Below, piece after piece: positions 50,940-59,993 of a stretch of 64,000 nt of DNA (its first letter is position 1; each line of letters begins with the position of its first letter). The position numbers and the translations under genes were made by a program. The notes beneath the pieces were generated by a model. It ran no database searches and was not told the origin of the DNA. It saw nothing but the letters and a program-made list of their open reading frames with translations. Where the stretch lies: positions 310,001 through 374,000 of the forward strand of contig NZ_FMWM01000002.1 of NCBI RefSeq assembly GCF_900099555.1. The letters are read 5' to 3'. Source of the DNA: Peptoniphilus raoultii (GTDB lineage: Bacteria > Bacillota > Clostridia > Tissierellales > Peptoniphilaceae).

Positions 50940-52743
50940 AAAATTCACCTGCCGGGAAATATAGGGAAACTTCTGTCCCCTTATTTAAAACTGAATCAAT
51001 TAAAATATCTCCCCCAAGGGATTTTATCATTTCTTTTGCAATGGAAAGCCCAAGACCTGTGCCGCCCATAGACCTTGACCTTCCCTTTTCAACCCTATAA
51101 AATCTCTCAAAAATTTGTGGAAGGTCGCCCTTGGGGATGCCAATGCCGTTATCCCTAACCTTAATTAAAATATAATTTTTATTGTCATAGGCATAATTTT
51201 CTGCAGAAATTTTTATTTTTCCATGATCTTTTGTATATTTAACGGCATTTGAAATAATATTTGTCAAAATTTGGTCAGCTCCATGCCTGTCTGTATGTAT
51301 ATTTCTAATTCTTAGGGGTACGTCTATGGAAATTTCCTGGAATTTTTGAGAAATTAAAAGATTTTGACTTTCTAGGGCCTCTTCAATAAATTCATAGGTA
51401 GAAAAGTCACTGATTATCAAATGCTCTCTCTTGTAGTCTATATTTGAAAGGACTAAAAGATCTTTTACAAGCCTTGACATCCTATTATTTTCCCTTTCAA
51501 TTACCCTTAAAAATTTTATTTCATCCGCCTTGTCAACTCCATTTATTAAAGTTTCGGTGTAGGATGAAATTGTTGTTATAGGAGTTTTAAGCTCGTGGCT
51601 TACATTTGCCACAAATTCCTTTCTCAAAACATCAAGCCTGTGCTCCTTATTTACGTCTGCAAAAACAATAATAAGGCCTTCATTTTCATCTAAATCTGAT
51701 TTGTAGGGAGCATATTTTATCTTATAAAAATATTTATTTATTTCTAATAGGGCCTCACCCCTTAAAGTTTTTTCATTATTATAGTCAATATCTTTAAGGC
51801 CGATTTTTGAAATGTCAATTTTTGTATTTAATCTATCATCTGTAAGAGAGAGAAGATTTTTTGCTATATTATTGGCATGAATCAAAGTGTTATTCCTATT
51901 TATGGCTATAACTCCCTCTGCCATATAATTAAAAATTGTGTCAAGTTTTGACTTTTCAAGGCCAATTTTTGCAATTGTAGAATTTAGCTCATCTGTTAAA
52001 TAGTTAAACATTGTTCCCAATTGACCAATTTCATCATTTGATTTTACATCAACTCTCTGATTAAAATTTCCCTTGGCCATTTCCTTGGCCTTTCTGGTAA
52101 CGTCCCGAATAGGTGTTGTAATTGAATTTGCTATAATATAGCCTAAAACTGATGTGATAAGAAGGGCAATAATTGTTGCATAGGAAAGAATGACCTTAGA
52201 TTCTGAGGTCATTTCATAAATTGAAGACAGGTTTTCTGTCATATAAATAATTGCTGCAACGCTGCCCTCACTTAAAAGAAGGGGCCTTGCAATATGTTTT
52301 ACTGAATGAGGATCTTTTTTACTCATTACAACTCTTTCACTTTCTCTGCCCTCAAGAGCTCCTGAAATTAATGAGGCTTCTAAAAAAGGAAGGGCATAGG
52401 CAGATTTATTTAAAAGATCAGCATCTTGGGAAACTGAACTAGCAAGGACTTTAGGATTTTTGTCTGTTGACAAAATATATACGCTTTGACCTAAACTAAG
52501 GCCCCAATTTTTTAAACTTCTGTCCAAATTTAAAAAAGAAGCCTTATCTCCATTTAAAAGAGTTGAAGTTGCCGTTGCAATAGAAGATATAGTTTTTTGC
52601 ATATTTTCCTGAACCTTATCCCTTTGGATACTTTCAAGTCTTTGGACAATAAAAGATCCCACAATTGACATGGAAATAAGTACAAGAATAAAATATATTA
52701 ATACAATTCTAAATTTAATACTTTGAAAGGCATTTTTAAACAT
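50929..52743 (-). CDS. walK: sensor histidine kinase WalK (VicK/YycG)
   Basis: This 604-residue protein has membrane helices near 12-34 and 179-202 with an extracellular sensor between them. A HAMP domain (ANSITTPIRDVTRKAKEMAK), a PAS domain (FNYMAEGVIAINRNNTLIHAN) and a phosphoacceptor His383 in NVSHELKTPITTISSY follow. The ATP-binding domain has ISNAVKYT, DNGIGIPKGD and GGTGLGLSIAKEMI. It controls cell-wall metabolism and is normally essential. Its ATG overlaps the walR stop by one base (TAATG). Confidence 0.95.
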   Translation of the reverse strand: MFKNAFQSIKFRIVLIYFILVLISMSIVGSFIVQRLESIQRDKVQENMQKTISSIATATSTLLNGDKASFLNLDRSLKNWGLSLGQSVYILSTDKNPKVLASSVSQDADLLNKSAYALPFLEASLISGALEGRESERVVMSKKDPHSVKHIARPLLLSEGSVAAIIYMTENLSSIYEMTSESKVILSYATIIALLITSVLGYIIANSITTPIRDVTRKAKEMAKGNFNQRVDVKSNDEIGQLGTMFNYLTDELNSTIAKIGLEKSKLDTIFNYMAEGVIAINRNNTLIHANNIAKNLLSLTDDRLNTKIDISKIGLKDIDYNNEKTLRGEALLEINKYFYKIKYAPYKSDLDENEGLIIVFADVNKEHRLDVLRKEFVANVSHELKTPITTISSYTETLINGVDKADEIKFLRVIERENNRMSRLVKDLLVLSNIDYKREHLIISDFSTYEFIEEALESQNLLISQKFQEISIDVPLRIRNIHTDRHGADQILTNIISNAVKYTKDHGKIKISAENYAYDNKNYILIKVRDNGIGIPKGDLPQIFERFYRVEKGRSRSMGGTGLGLSIAKEMIKSLGGDILIDSVLNKGTEVSLYFPAGEFYEF

Positions 52744-53435
52744 TAATCGGCCTCTTTGTCAAAATAATAGCCCACTCCTCTTTTGGTAATTATATATTTA
52801 TAGTCCTTAGAAGTGTCTTCAATTTTTTCTCTAAGCCTTCTTATAGTTACATCAACAGTCCTAATGTCCCCATAATATTCATAGTCCCAGACTTTCTCTA
52901 AAAGCTCCTCCCTTGAAAAAACAGTGCCGGCATTTGTTGCCATAAACTTTAAAAGTTCAAATTCCCTAAGGGTAAGTTCTATTATTTTATTATTTTTCTT
53001 AACTTCATATTTATTTAAATTTATTTCAAGTTCTCCTATTTCCAAAAACTGATCAGCATTTTCGGCTTGTGCCGTAAAACGGCGGAGAACTGCCTTAACT
53101 CTTGCCAAAAGCTCCCTAATTGAAAAGGGTTTAACAACATAATCATCAGCTCCAAGTTCAAGGCCCAAAATTTTATCCACTTCATCTTCTCTTGCCGTAA
53201 TCATAATGACAGGCATTTCATTTTCTTTTCTAATCTCTTTTAATGTATCAAAACCATTTAATTTAGGCATCATTATGTCAAGTAAAACCAAGGAGTAAGA
53301 AGTTTTTTTAACAAAGTCTAAAGCTTCAAGGCCATCTTTTGCAATATCAACTGCATAGCCCTCTCTTTCAAAATTAAATTTTATTATATCTGCAATAGCA
53401 CTTTCGTCATCGACTACTAAAATTTTTGTATCCAT
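52743..53435 (-). CDS. walR: response regulator WalR (VicR/YycF)
   Basis: This 230-residue OmpR-type regulator has a receiver with phospho-acceptor Asp53 (LVLLDIMMPKLNG) and a C-terminal winged helix (GTVFSREELLEKVWDYEYYG, VDVTIRRLREKIE). It is the first gene of walR-walK-walH-walI-walJ-surE, and all spacings are short or overlapping. It controls wall hydrolases. The ribosome site is AAAGGTGG. Confidence 0.96.
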   Translation of the reverse strand: MDTKILVVDDESAIADIIKFNFEREGYAVDIAKDGLEALDFVKKTSYSLVLLDIMMPKLNGFDTLKEIRKENEMPVIMITAREDEVDKILGLELGADDYVVKPFSIRELLARVKAVLRRFTAQAENADQFLEIGELEINLNKYEVKKNNKIIELTLREFELLKFMATNAGTVFSREELLEKVWDYEYYGDIRTVDVTIRRLREKIEDTSKDYKYIITKRGVGYYFDKEAD

Positions 53436-53453
53436 TTAACCACCTTTTAAAGT

Positions 53454-53459
53454 ATTATA
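53454..53459 (-). promoter_or_regulatory. -10 of the walR operon promoter
   Basis: TATAAT on the minus strand (in GATATAATAC) lies 19 bp upstream of the walR ATG. No good -35 is seen; TTTTTA is the nearest candidate. The leader would be very short. Confidence 0.5.
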
Positions 53460-53475
53460 TCATATAAATTTACAA

Positions 53476-53500
53476 ATAAAAATTTGAAGGGATCTTCAAA
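53476..53500 (-). terminator. hairpin between the Lrp gene and the walR operon
   Basis: On the minus strand TTTGAAG-ATCC-CTTCAAA is followed by TTTTTATTT. It is a short AT-rich terminator-like hairpin behind the main Lrp terminator and could insulate walR from read-through. Confidence 0.5.
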
Positions 53501-53530
53501 AGATTAAAAATTCCTTAAATTTAAGTAATT

Positions 53531-53551
53531 AAAAAAAGAGCCCTTAGGCTC
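53531..53551 (-). terminator. terminator of the Lrp/AsnC gene
   Basis: On the minus strand GAGCC-TAAG-GGCTC is followed by TTTTTTT, about 10 bp past the stop. Confidence 0.8.
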
Positions 53552-53560
53552 CCTTAAAAA

Positions 53561-54031
53561 TCACTTTTCTTTTTTGTTATAAAAGATAGTGTTGTCAAAT
53601 TCTTCAGTCTTTAAAATGAGGAGGGTCTTTGTATCCAAAACTCCATCAAGCTCAAGAACCATATCATAAAATCTTCTCAAATCGCTTGTGGCAACTGTTT
53701 TAATCCTAAGCATAATGCAGTGCTCGCCTGTAACTCTGAAGCATTCAAAAATTTTAAAGGATGGGTCTTTGATATCTTTGATTTCTTTTATGAGTTTGTC
53801 AAAATTAGATGTGTTAACCCTAGCAAGGACAAAAGTATCAACATTATAACCAATGGATTCCCAATCAATTATAACCTTGTAGCCCTTAATTAGTTTGGCT
53901 TCCTCCATCTTATAAATTCTCCTATGGATGGCGGGCCTTGTAAGATTTAGATGTTTAGAAATTTCCTCATGACTCATACGTCCATTTTCTGAAAGCAGTT
54001 CAAGAATTTTTAAATCAATATCATCCAACAT
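53561..54031 (-). CDS. Lrp/AsnC family transcriptional regulator
   Basis: This 156-residue protein has an N-terminal winged helix (DIDLKILELLSENGRMSHEE, SKHLNLTRPAIHRRIYKME) and a RAM ligand-binding domain (TFVLARVNTSNFDKL, CFRVTGEHCIMLRIKT). Such regulators sense amino acids and control their transport or metabolism. It is a single gene with its own terminator, upstream of walR on the same strand. The ligand is not evident. The ribosome site is AAAGGAG. Confidence 0.92.
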   Translation of the reverse strand: MLDDIDLKILELLSENGRMSHEEISKHLNLTRPAIHRRIYKMEEAKLIKGYKVIIDWESIGYNVDTFVLARVNTSNFDKLIKEIKDIKDPSFKIFECFRVTGEHCIMLRIKTVATSDLRRFYDMVLELDGVLDTKTLLILKTEEFDNTIFYNKKEK

Positions 54032-54333
54032 AATTTTCTCCTTTACTACATTTAATTAAATTATAAACTATTTCAAAAAAAATTGCTATAATTTTTTTTA
54101 TTAGTAATATTTTTATTATATTTCTGAAAATAAAGTAAAATTTATTTGTGTGGACCTAAGAAGCCGATTTATTGCTTTTTGTATAATTTAGTAAATTGAT
54201 AAAGAGTCATTTTAAAGGAAAATATATTGCTTGTTTTGTATTGCTATTAGTTATTTTCCCAAGTTTTATTGCTGAAAATATCTGCTCTTATTTACTGTTG
54301 GCAAATATTATAGATACAAAACAATCTAATGTA
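54032..54333. other. gene-poor AT-rich stretch upstream of the Lrp gene
   Basis: Beyond the leader of the Lrp gene I see only AT-rich DNA with short T and A runs. A 60-codon plus-strand frame (54196-54378, hydrophobic) begins with TTG, lacks a ribosome site and ends inside a terminator, so I do not call it as a gene. Confidence 0.5.
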
Positions 54334-54385
54334 CAAAAAACCGACTTAAAAAAAGAAGTTTGTATTTCTTATTTTTAAAGTCGGT
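54334..54385. terminator. long terminator of the small membrane protein gene
   Basis: ACCGACTT pairs with AAGTCGGT and continues inward through A-rich and T-rich arms (AAGAA with TTCTT) to a stem of about 20 bp. On the minus strand TTTTTT follows, ending the gene at 54392-54625. Confidence 0.75.
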
Positions 54386-54391
54386 AAATTT

Positions 54392-54625
54392 TTATTTGTC
54401 ACATTTTATTTTATAGAGTAAGTAACTGGCAAGTATAGAGGAAATATAAAAGAAATTATGAACAGCATCTATTCTTTCACCTAGCCTAATTGAATAAATG
54501 CCTAGGTCAATGTTGCCCGCTGTCATTCTAGAAGTGATTTCAAAACAAAAAGTCATTAAAACATCAGCTATAATTGGAGAAAATGCTATTAAAAGTAAAT
54601 AAAAATACTTTATTGATTTTTTCAT
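54392..54625 (-). CDS. small membrane protein, 77 residues
   Basis: Two predicted membrane helices: about 7-28 (YFYLLLIAFSPIIADVLMTF) and 57-72 (FFYISSILASYLLYKI), separated by a polar loop (RMTAGNIDLGIYSIRLGERI). No family is recognised. A strong GGAGG site 6 nt before the ATG, a -10 (TATAAT, 54680 to 54675), and a dedicated terminator show that it is a real, separately expressed gene. A toxin-like or stress membrane peptide is possible but unproven. Confidence 0.7.
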   Translation of the reverse strand: MKKSIKYFYLLLIAFSPIIADVLMTFCFEITSRMTAGNIDLGIYSIRLGERIDAVHNFFYISSILASYLLYKIKCDK

Positions 54626-54655
54626 GATATACCTCCAAAAAAATTAATAAATTTA

Positions 54656-54680
54656 TACATTAATGTACGTGTTTATTATA
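54656..54680 (-). promoter_or_regulatory. -10 and palindrome upstream of the small membrane protein
   Basis: On the minus strand TATAAT at 54680-54675 is followed by the 12-bp perfect palindrome TACATTAATGTA at 54667-54656, where transcription would start. This position fits a repressor operator. Confidence 0.5.
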
Positions 54681-54802
54681 GCGCTTAGCTAAAAAAAACA
54701 AGATAAAACAATAGATTTTTTTACTTCAACAAATAATGAGTAATTGTAAAATGTAAATAGGATAAAAGAAAAAAATAGTATATAATATGGATAGGTGGTT
54801 AT

Positions 54803-55387
54803 ATGCTAAGGGGAAATATTATTTCTTTAAGACATTTAAATTTAAATGATGTATATTCATTTGTAAACTGGGCAAAACACCCCTCTGTCCTTTTATGGGA
54901 CTATAATTTTTACGCAAAAACAGATAGAGAAATAATTGAATGGTACAAATGGAAGACAAGAAATCCTTCTTCTCATTATTTTGCAGTTTTAAAAGATAAT
55001 GTGCCTATTGGTTATGTTTCTCTTAAATCAATTAATAATATTTTTAAGAGGGCAAGTATTGGCATTGTTTTAAATCCCTCTCTTGTAAATCATGGCTATG
55101 GAGAAGATGCCTTAAAGACAATTTTAAAATATTCTTTTAGGGATTTAAATTTAAATAGAGTACATCTTAAAGTTGCTTCCTATAACAAAAGAGCCCTCCA
55201 CCTCTATAAAAAACTTGGCTTTACTATAATAAGAAAAAACCTTATGGCCTTTCCTAATGGAGATTTTGATGAGAAAAATATGGATTTTTTAAGGGAAAGG
55301 GATAATTTTAAAATTATTTTTGGCAAAACTTATTTTTATGCCTATAAAATGGAACTTAAGAAAGAGGATTTTCATTATGAATTATAA
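54803..55387 (+). CDS. GNAT family N-acetyltransferase (RimJ/RimL type)
   Basis: This 194-residue protein has an N-terminal ISLRHLNLNDVYSFVNWAKH and the acetyl-CoA core ASIGIVLNPSLVNHGYGEDALKTIL-type segment, with VASYNKRALHLYKKLGF at the end of the fold. These are typical of RimJ/RimL-like acetyltransferases that act on protein N-termini or small amines. The substrate is unknown. It is the first of a run with dnaD and dnaI and overlaps dnaD by 11 nt. Confidence 0.85.
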   Translation: MLRGNIISLRHLNLNDVYSFVNWAKHPSVLLWDYNFYAKTDREIIEWYKWKTRNPSSHYFAVLKDNVPIGYVSLKSINNIFKRASIGIVLNPSLVNHGYGEDALKTILKYSFRDLNLNRVHLKVASYNKRALHLYKKLGFTIIRKNLMAFPNGDFDEKNMDFLRERDNFKIIFGKTYFYAYKMELKKEDFHYEL

Positions 55388-56369
55388 ACTTGAAAAAAAT
55401 AAATATGATTTTGACGAAACTCCCATTCCAAATATATTTTTTAATGATTTTATGCCTAATGCCAATGGGGATTTTGTGAAGGTCTATCTTTTGGCCTATA
55501 AAATTGCCCTGAAAGGCACAAATGAAGAAATAGATAATAAAATTCTTGCTGATATGTTGGATATGCTGGAGTCTGACATTGAAAGAGCATGGGAATACTG
55601 GGAAAAGCAGGGTATTATAAAAATCCTTGAAAATAAGGGAATTGAATTTTTAAATTTAAAGGAATTATATATTAGGGATGTCTATAATTTAAAGGATGAA
55701 AGTCAAAAGACTCCCTATTCGGAAGTTGTTGAAGATCCAAAAATTGCAAATTTACTCACTAAGGCTGAATTTTTTATGAGAGAGCCCATTGCTCCCCTTA
55801 AAAAAATGGACATTGCCTCTTGGGTGAGTGTCTATAATATGCCCCCTGATTTAATTGAAGAGGCCTTTTATTATGCATCTGAAGTTAAGGATATATATGA
55901 CATAAAATATATTGAAGGAATTATTAGAAACTGGTCAAAAGACGGGATTAGAACCATGGAAGATGTGGAAAAATCCTATATTGAACATGATGAAAAATAT
56001 TATAGATTTTCTAAGGTAAGGGCCTTTTTGGGCCTTGAAAGGAAAAAATTTAATTTAGTGGACTTTAATGTTGTCAGCTCATGGTTTGATGAAATGACTT
56101 TTGATATGGATATGGTTTTAGAGGCCTGCAAAAGAACTTCTGCCATTTCAAATCCCAATATAAAATATGTGGACAAGATTTTAAAATCTTGGAAGGAAAA
56201 AAATATAAGAAATAAGGAAGAAATTCCCGAAAAAGATAGGATAAAAAGCCCATCTCCCAAAACAAAATTTCACAATTTTAAGCAGATTACTGATAAATAT
56301 AGTGAAGAGGATTTGGAAGATGTGGCAAAGAAAAAAAGAGAAGAATCATTTAGAAAGTTTGGTATTTAA
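55377..56369 (+). CDS. dnaD: chromosomal DnaD-domain replication protein
   Basis: This is a 330-residue protein. The N-terminal NIFFNDFMPNANGDFVKVYL and YLLAYKIALKG form the winged-helix part of DnaD/DnaB primosome proteins. Two DnaD C-terminal repeats follow, each with a helix like PPDLIEEAFYYASEVK and YIEGIIRNWSKDGI. It remodels the origin and helps helicase loading. It precedes dnaI directly, as in many Firmicutes. I chose ATG 55377 after GAGG; a longer frame starting at 55320 overlaps the GNAT gene much more. Confidence 0.9.
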   Translation: MNYKLEKNKYDFDETPIPNIFFNDFMPNANGDFVKVYLLAYKIALKGTNEEIDNKILADMLDMLESDIERAWEYWEKQGIIKILENKGIEFLNLKELYIRDVYNLKDESQKTPYSEVVEDPKIANLLTKAEFFMREPIAPLKKMDIASWVSVYNMPPDLIEEAFYYASEVKDIYDIKYIEGIIRNWSKDGIRTMEDVEKSYIEHDEKYYRFSKVRAFLGLERKKFNLVDFNVVSSWFDEMTFDMDMVLEACKRTSAISNPNIKYVDKILKSWKEKNIRNKEEIPEKDRIKSPSPKTKFHNFKQITDKYSEEDLEDVAKKKREESFRKFGI

Positions 56370-57325
56370 TGGAACTAGGTCAAGAAATATCTCTTCATTA
56401 TGAAAATATAAGGCTTAAAAATATGGATCTTTTAAGCCAAAGAAAAAATGAAATATATAGGAAAATTCCGGACATTAAAAATTTAGATGCCTTTATAAGT
56501 GAACTTGCCTTAAAATCTTGTAGGGAAATTTTTGCAAAGCCTGACTCCTCTTTAGTTTTAGAGGCAACTCAGGAAATTTCAGAGCTTAAGGACCAAAAGA
56601 GAAAAATTTTAAAGGCCAAGGGTTATCCTGAAAATTATTTAGATATGCCCTATGACTGCCATATTTGTAAGGACACTGGATTTTTAGAAGATGGAAGCAA
56701 ATGTTCCTGTCTTAAAAAACTAACTATTGATAAGCTCTATAAAAATTCTAATCTTAGTCATGTGCTTTTAAGGGAAAATTTTTCAACATTTAATATTAAT
56801 CTTTTTTCAGATGAAATAAATGAAAGGGAAGGTCTCTCTCCAAGGGCAAATATTAAAAAAATTACGGACCTTTCTAAAAATTTTATTATTACTTTTAAGG
56901 AAGATAATGATTTTAATCTTTTATTTTATGGACCAACAGGTCAGGGCAAAACTTTTATGATCAACTGCATTGCCAAGGAGCTTATGGATAGAAATGTTTC
57001 TGTAATTTATCTAACGGCCTATGAAATGATTGAAGTTTTAGAAAATAAAAAATTTAAAAAGATTGAAAATTTGGAATACTCACTTTTATTTGACAGCGAA
57101 CTTTTAATTGTCGATGATTTGGGTATTGAACTAATAACAACCTTTACAAATTCAGAAATTTTCAACATAATAAATACAAGACTCATAAGGGGTAAGAAAA
57201 CAATTATTTCTACAAATTTATCACCTAAGGAGCTTTCAAAAACCTATACGGATAGAGTTTTTTCCAGGGTTTTTCAAAAATTTACGCCTCTTAAATTCTT
57301 CGGAGAAGATTTGAGATGGCAATGA
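56369..57325 (+). CDS. dnaI: helicase loader DnaI/DnaC family (AAA+ ATPase)
   Basis: This is a 318-residue protein. A zinc module with Cys97, Cys100, Cys112 and Cys114 (YDCHICKDTGF, KCSCLKK) is followed by an AAA+ domain: Walker A GPTGQGKT (188-195), Walker B LLIVDDLGIE, and a sensor TIISTNLSPKEL with RVFSRVFQ as Arg finger. It loads the replicative helicase. The ATG overlaps the dnaD stop by one base (TAATG). Confidence 0.93.
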   Translation: MELGQEISLHYENIRLKNMDLLSQRKNEIYRKIPDIKNLDAFISELALKSCREIFAKPDSSLVLEATQEISELKDQKRKILKAKGYPENYLDMPYDCHICKDTGFLEDGSKCSCLKKLTIDKLYKNSNLSHVLLRENFSTFNINLFSDEINEREGLSPRANIKKITDLSKNFIITFKEDNDFNLLFYGPTGQGKTFMINCIAKELMDRNVSVIYLTAYEMIEVLENKKFKKIENLEYSLLFDSELLIVDDLGIELITTFTNSEIFNIINTRLIRGKKTIISTNLSPKELSKTYTDRVFSRVFQKFTPLKFFGEDLRWQ

Positions 57326-57336
57326 GGAGGAAAATT

Positions 57337-58527
57337 ATGAAAATATCAGACAGAGCGTCAAAAATTAAATTTTCTGCCATTAGAAAATTGACGCCTTACG
57401 CTCAAGAAGCAGTAAAAAATGGCAAAAAAGTTTATCACCTAAATATAGGTGCACCTGACATTGAAGTTCCAGAAACTTTTTTTGAAGCTATTGATAATTT
57501 TAAGGGTAGAGTTTTAAAATATCCTGCAGCTGCAGGCATTGAAGAACTTAGAAAAAACTGGGCAGCTTATTATAAGAGAAGAAATCTTAATTTTGAAGCT
57601 AATGAAATTTATATTACATCCGGTGCAAGTGAAGCCCTTCTTTTTGTACTTATGACTATTGCTGATGAAGGTGATGAAATAATTACAACAAATCCCTTCT
57701 ATTCAAATTACAAGACTTATTTTGATCAATTAAATCTTACTATGAATGCCTTTGACACAAGCCCAAAAAATGGCTTTGCTCTTCCTTCAACTGAAGAAAT
57801 TGAAAAAGTTATTTCTGAAAAGTCTGTTGCCTTTTTAATTTCTAATCCCACAAATCCAACGGGGGCTGTTTATTCAAGAGAAGAGCTTGAAAGATTAAAA
57901 GCCCTTGCCATTAAACATAATATGTATATTATTACAGATGAAGTTTATAGGGAATTTGTCTATGATGGTTTAGAATACACATCCTTTGCAGAAATCGAAG
58001 GTATTGAAGATAGACTTATTCTTTTAGATTCAATTTCAAAAAGATATGGAGCCTGCGGAGCAAGAATTGGTGCAATTGTAACAAAAAATCAAGATATCCT
58101 GACTTCCATTAATAAACTTGTAACAGGAAGGCTTGCAGCTCCAACCCTTGAACAAGTGGGCGCAGCAGCTTTATTTACAAGTGACGAATCCTATTTTAAA
58201 GAAGTTAATGATGAATATCTAAAAAGACGTAACACTATCTACGAAGAACTTAAAAAAATTGACGGAGTTGAAGTTTATAATCCAAAGGGAGCCTTTTATA
58301 TTATGCCTACCCTTCCCGTTGATGACACAGAAGATTTTGCAAAATGGCTTTTAACAGATTTTGACCTTGACGGTGAAACTCTAATGATGGCACCAGCTGA
58401 TGGATTTTTCTATAATTCTGATGAGGGAAAAAATAAGGTTAGACTTGCCTTTGTCTTAAATGTAGATGACCTTAAAAAATCAATGGCAATTTTAAGGGAA
58501 GGATTAAAGAAATATAAGGAAAGATGA
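57337..58527 (+). CDS. class I/II PLP-dependent aminotransferase (aspartate/aromatic type)
   Basis: This 396-residue protein has LNIGAPDIEVPETFFEAI, YPAAAGIEELR, FLISNPTNPTGAVYS, ITDEVYREFVYDG and DSISKRYGACGARIGAI with the pyridoxal-binding Lys. It is of the AspB/AspAT-I family; the preferred amino acid cannot be read from sequence. The start at 57337 has AGGAGG upstream; an earlier ATG overlaps dnaI and lacks a site. Confidence 0.9.
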   Translation: MKISDRASKIKFSAIRKLTPYAQEAVKNGKKVYHLNIGAPDIEVPETFFEAIDNFKGRVLKYPAAAGIEELRKNWAAYYKRRNLNFEANEIYITSGASEALLFVLMTIADEGDEIITTNPFYSNYKTYFDQLNLTMNAFDTSPKNGFALPSTEEIEKVISEKSVAFLISNPTNPTGAVYSREELERLKALAIKHNMYIITDEVYREFVYDGLEYTSFAEIEGIEDRLILLDSISKRYGACGARIGAIVTKNQDILTSINKLVTGRLAAPTLEQVGAAALFTSDESYFKEVNDEYLKRRNTIYEELKKIDGVEVYNPKGAFYIMPTLPVDDTEDFAKWLLTDFDLDGETLMMAPADGFFYNSDEGKNKVRLAFVLNVDDLKKSMAILREGLKKYKER

Positions 58528-58802
58528 ATAGGGAAAAAGTAAAAAATTTATTCACAAAGCTTACCTTATTTCTTACTAGCTTTTTAGTGGTAATTATTTG
58601 GAGGGGAAGAATGTTTAAAAGTGCTGGTAAAGTCATCCCCGAAGGCCTTAAAAATCTTCAGCTGGGCCTAATTCTTTTAACCATGCTTGACCTTTTGATC
58701 CTAACTTATTTGGATAGGAAGAAAAACACCCTTTACCTTATAATATTTTATTTAATAATGGGACTTGTTTTCTATGCCTTTAAAAGGGCTGGAAGAATTT
58801 GA
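58524..58802 (+). CDS. small membrane protein, 92 residues
   Basis: Three hydrophobic segments: about 11-27 (LTLFLTSFLVVIIW), 46-62 (LGLILLTMLDLLILTYL) and 70-86 (YLIIFYLIMGLVFYAF), with basic ends. The ATG overlaps the aminotransferase stop (ATGA), so it is co-expressed. It ends right before a strong terminator. The function is unknown. Confidence 0.7.
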   Translation: MNREKVKNLFTKLTLFLTSFLVVIIWRGRMFKSAGKVIPEGLKNLQLGLILLTMLDLLILTYLDRKKNTLYLIIFYLIMGLVFYAFKRAGRI

Positions 58803-58829
58803 AAAAACCGGGTTAATGCCCGGTTTTTT
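58802..58829 (+). terminator. terminator after the aminotransferase operon
   Basis: AAAACCGGG and CCCGGTTTT form a strong stem with a TTAATG loop, followed by T residues. It directly follows the stop of the small membrane protein. Confidence 0.92.
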
Positions 58830-58933
58830 AATTTATAAATATTTAATATTAAAAATTTGATTTAAATTCTTAATATTAAAATATTTTTAATATCTTATTT
58901 TGTCATCATTTAAAAATAAATTTAACATAATTT

Positions 58934-59809
58934 TTATTTCTTATTTATTTTTTCACGTCTTCTTTTTTTTCTAAGATTAATAATATTTCTATTTTTTATT
59001 AAGTCCCTTCCCATTAATGCCATGTCTAAAAAGTTTACAAAAATTATAATCCTAATGGAAAATAAATTTGGAATTGCAACCCTTAATAGCATGGCAAAGA
59101 CAACTATAGTTAGAAGATCAATAATAAAGGCCACATAAAAGACATTTGAAACCTGAGAATCTTCTGAAATTTTAAGGCAGTCCCTTAAAATATTTAGAAA
59201 AAATAGTGATAGAATTATATAATAAGTTGTCTTTTGAATGTTTGAAGTCTTCATATATAGCTGGAGGAGAAAAAACATAGAACCATAAGCAATAATTTTT
59301 AAAAGATTATAGGGCGACTGTTTCAATGCCTTTGATTCAAATAAGTCATCAACAGTCCATGGCTCCATAAGTGTTCTTAAAATTTTTGTGGTCTTAACCT
59401 TTTCAGCTACCCATGAGGGAAAGATAGAAAATAAAATAATAGTTACCACAAAAGTCTTTATAAGTTCAAAAATATTTCCCTTAGAAAGTTTGGAAAAATA
59501 GTTGAAGAAAAATAAGGTCATAGCTATAAGGGCAGAAATACCCAATAAATATACAAGTGAATGAAAAATTTCATAATTTTTTCCACTTAAAAAGAAATTT
59601 CCCTTACTATTATATTTAAGGCCAATTTCATAGGGATTGCCCAATTTATTTAATTCAGTTTTAATATCCTTGTCATCATAATCCTCAGACAAATTTTCTT
59701 CTAAAATTTTCAAAACTTCATCTTTGGCATTTTCTTTTTTATCGTAGGGAATATAACGGCATAAATAATATATATATCTATTTATAAGATCATTGTCTAA
59801 TAATTTCAT
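58934..59809 (-). CDS. HAAS-like N-terminal domain membrane protein
   Basis: This is a 291-residue protein. Residues 1-75 (NDLINRYIYYLCRYIPYDKK, then DVLKILEENLSEDYD and LNKLGNPYEIGLKY) resemble the HAAS/DUF1700-like domain, which in other proteins precedes membrane helices and often pairs with PadR-type regulators. About six membrane helices follow. It is a single gene; no PadR gene is near. The function is not known. Confidence 0.65.
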   Translation of the reverse strand: MKLLDNDLINRYIYYLCRYIPYDKKENAKDEVLKILEENLSEDYDDKDIKTELNKLGNPYEIGLKYNSKGNFFLSGKNYEIFHSLVYLLGISALIAMTLFFFNYFSKLSKGNIFELIKTFVVTIILFSIFPSWVAEKVKTTKILRTLMEPWTVDDLFESKALKQSPYNLLKIIAYGSMFFLLQLYMKTSNIQKTTYYIILSLFFLNILRDCLKISEDSQVSNVFYVAFIIDLLTIVVFAMLLRVAIPNLFSIRIIIFVNFLDMALMGRDLIKNRNIINLRKKRRREKINKK

Positions 59810-59993
59810 TTAATCACCTTTTCGTATCCTATATATATTATAAGGGATAAAAGGCCTCTTGCAATATGATAAAATGAAAATTTTTAAAAGAATTTTTAAA
59901 GACCTTAAAAATATAAATATCTTCTTCAGCTAAACTATTGAAATGATTTTAAATATTAGTTACAATAGAATACAAAATCTAAGGAGGGAAGAA

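Noticed and set aside
54196-54378. Plus-strand 60-codon hydrophobic frame
   Set aside because: It begins with TTG without a ribosome site and its stop lies inside the terminator of the opposite gene; no other support.
59810-59993. Glycine riboswitch ahead of the AGCS symporter
   Set aside because: No paired aptamer core or conserved GGA/GAGA segments could be seen in the short AT-rich leader.
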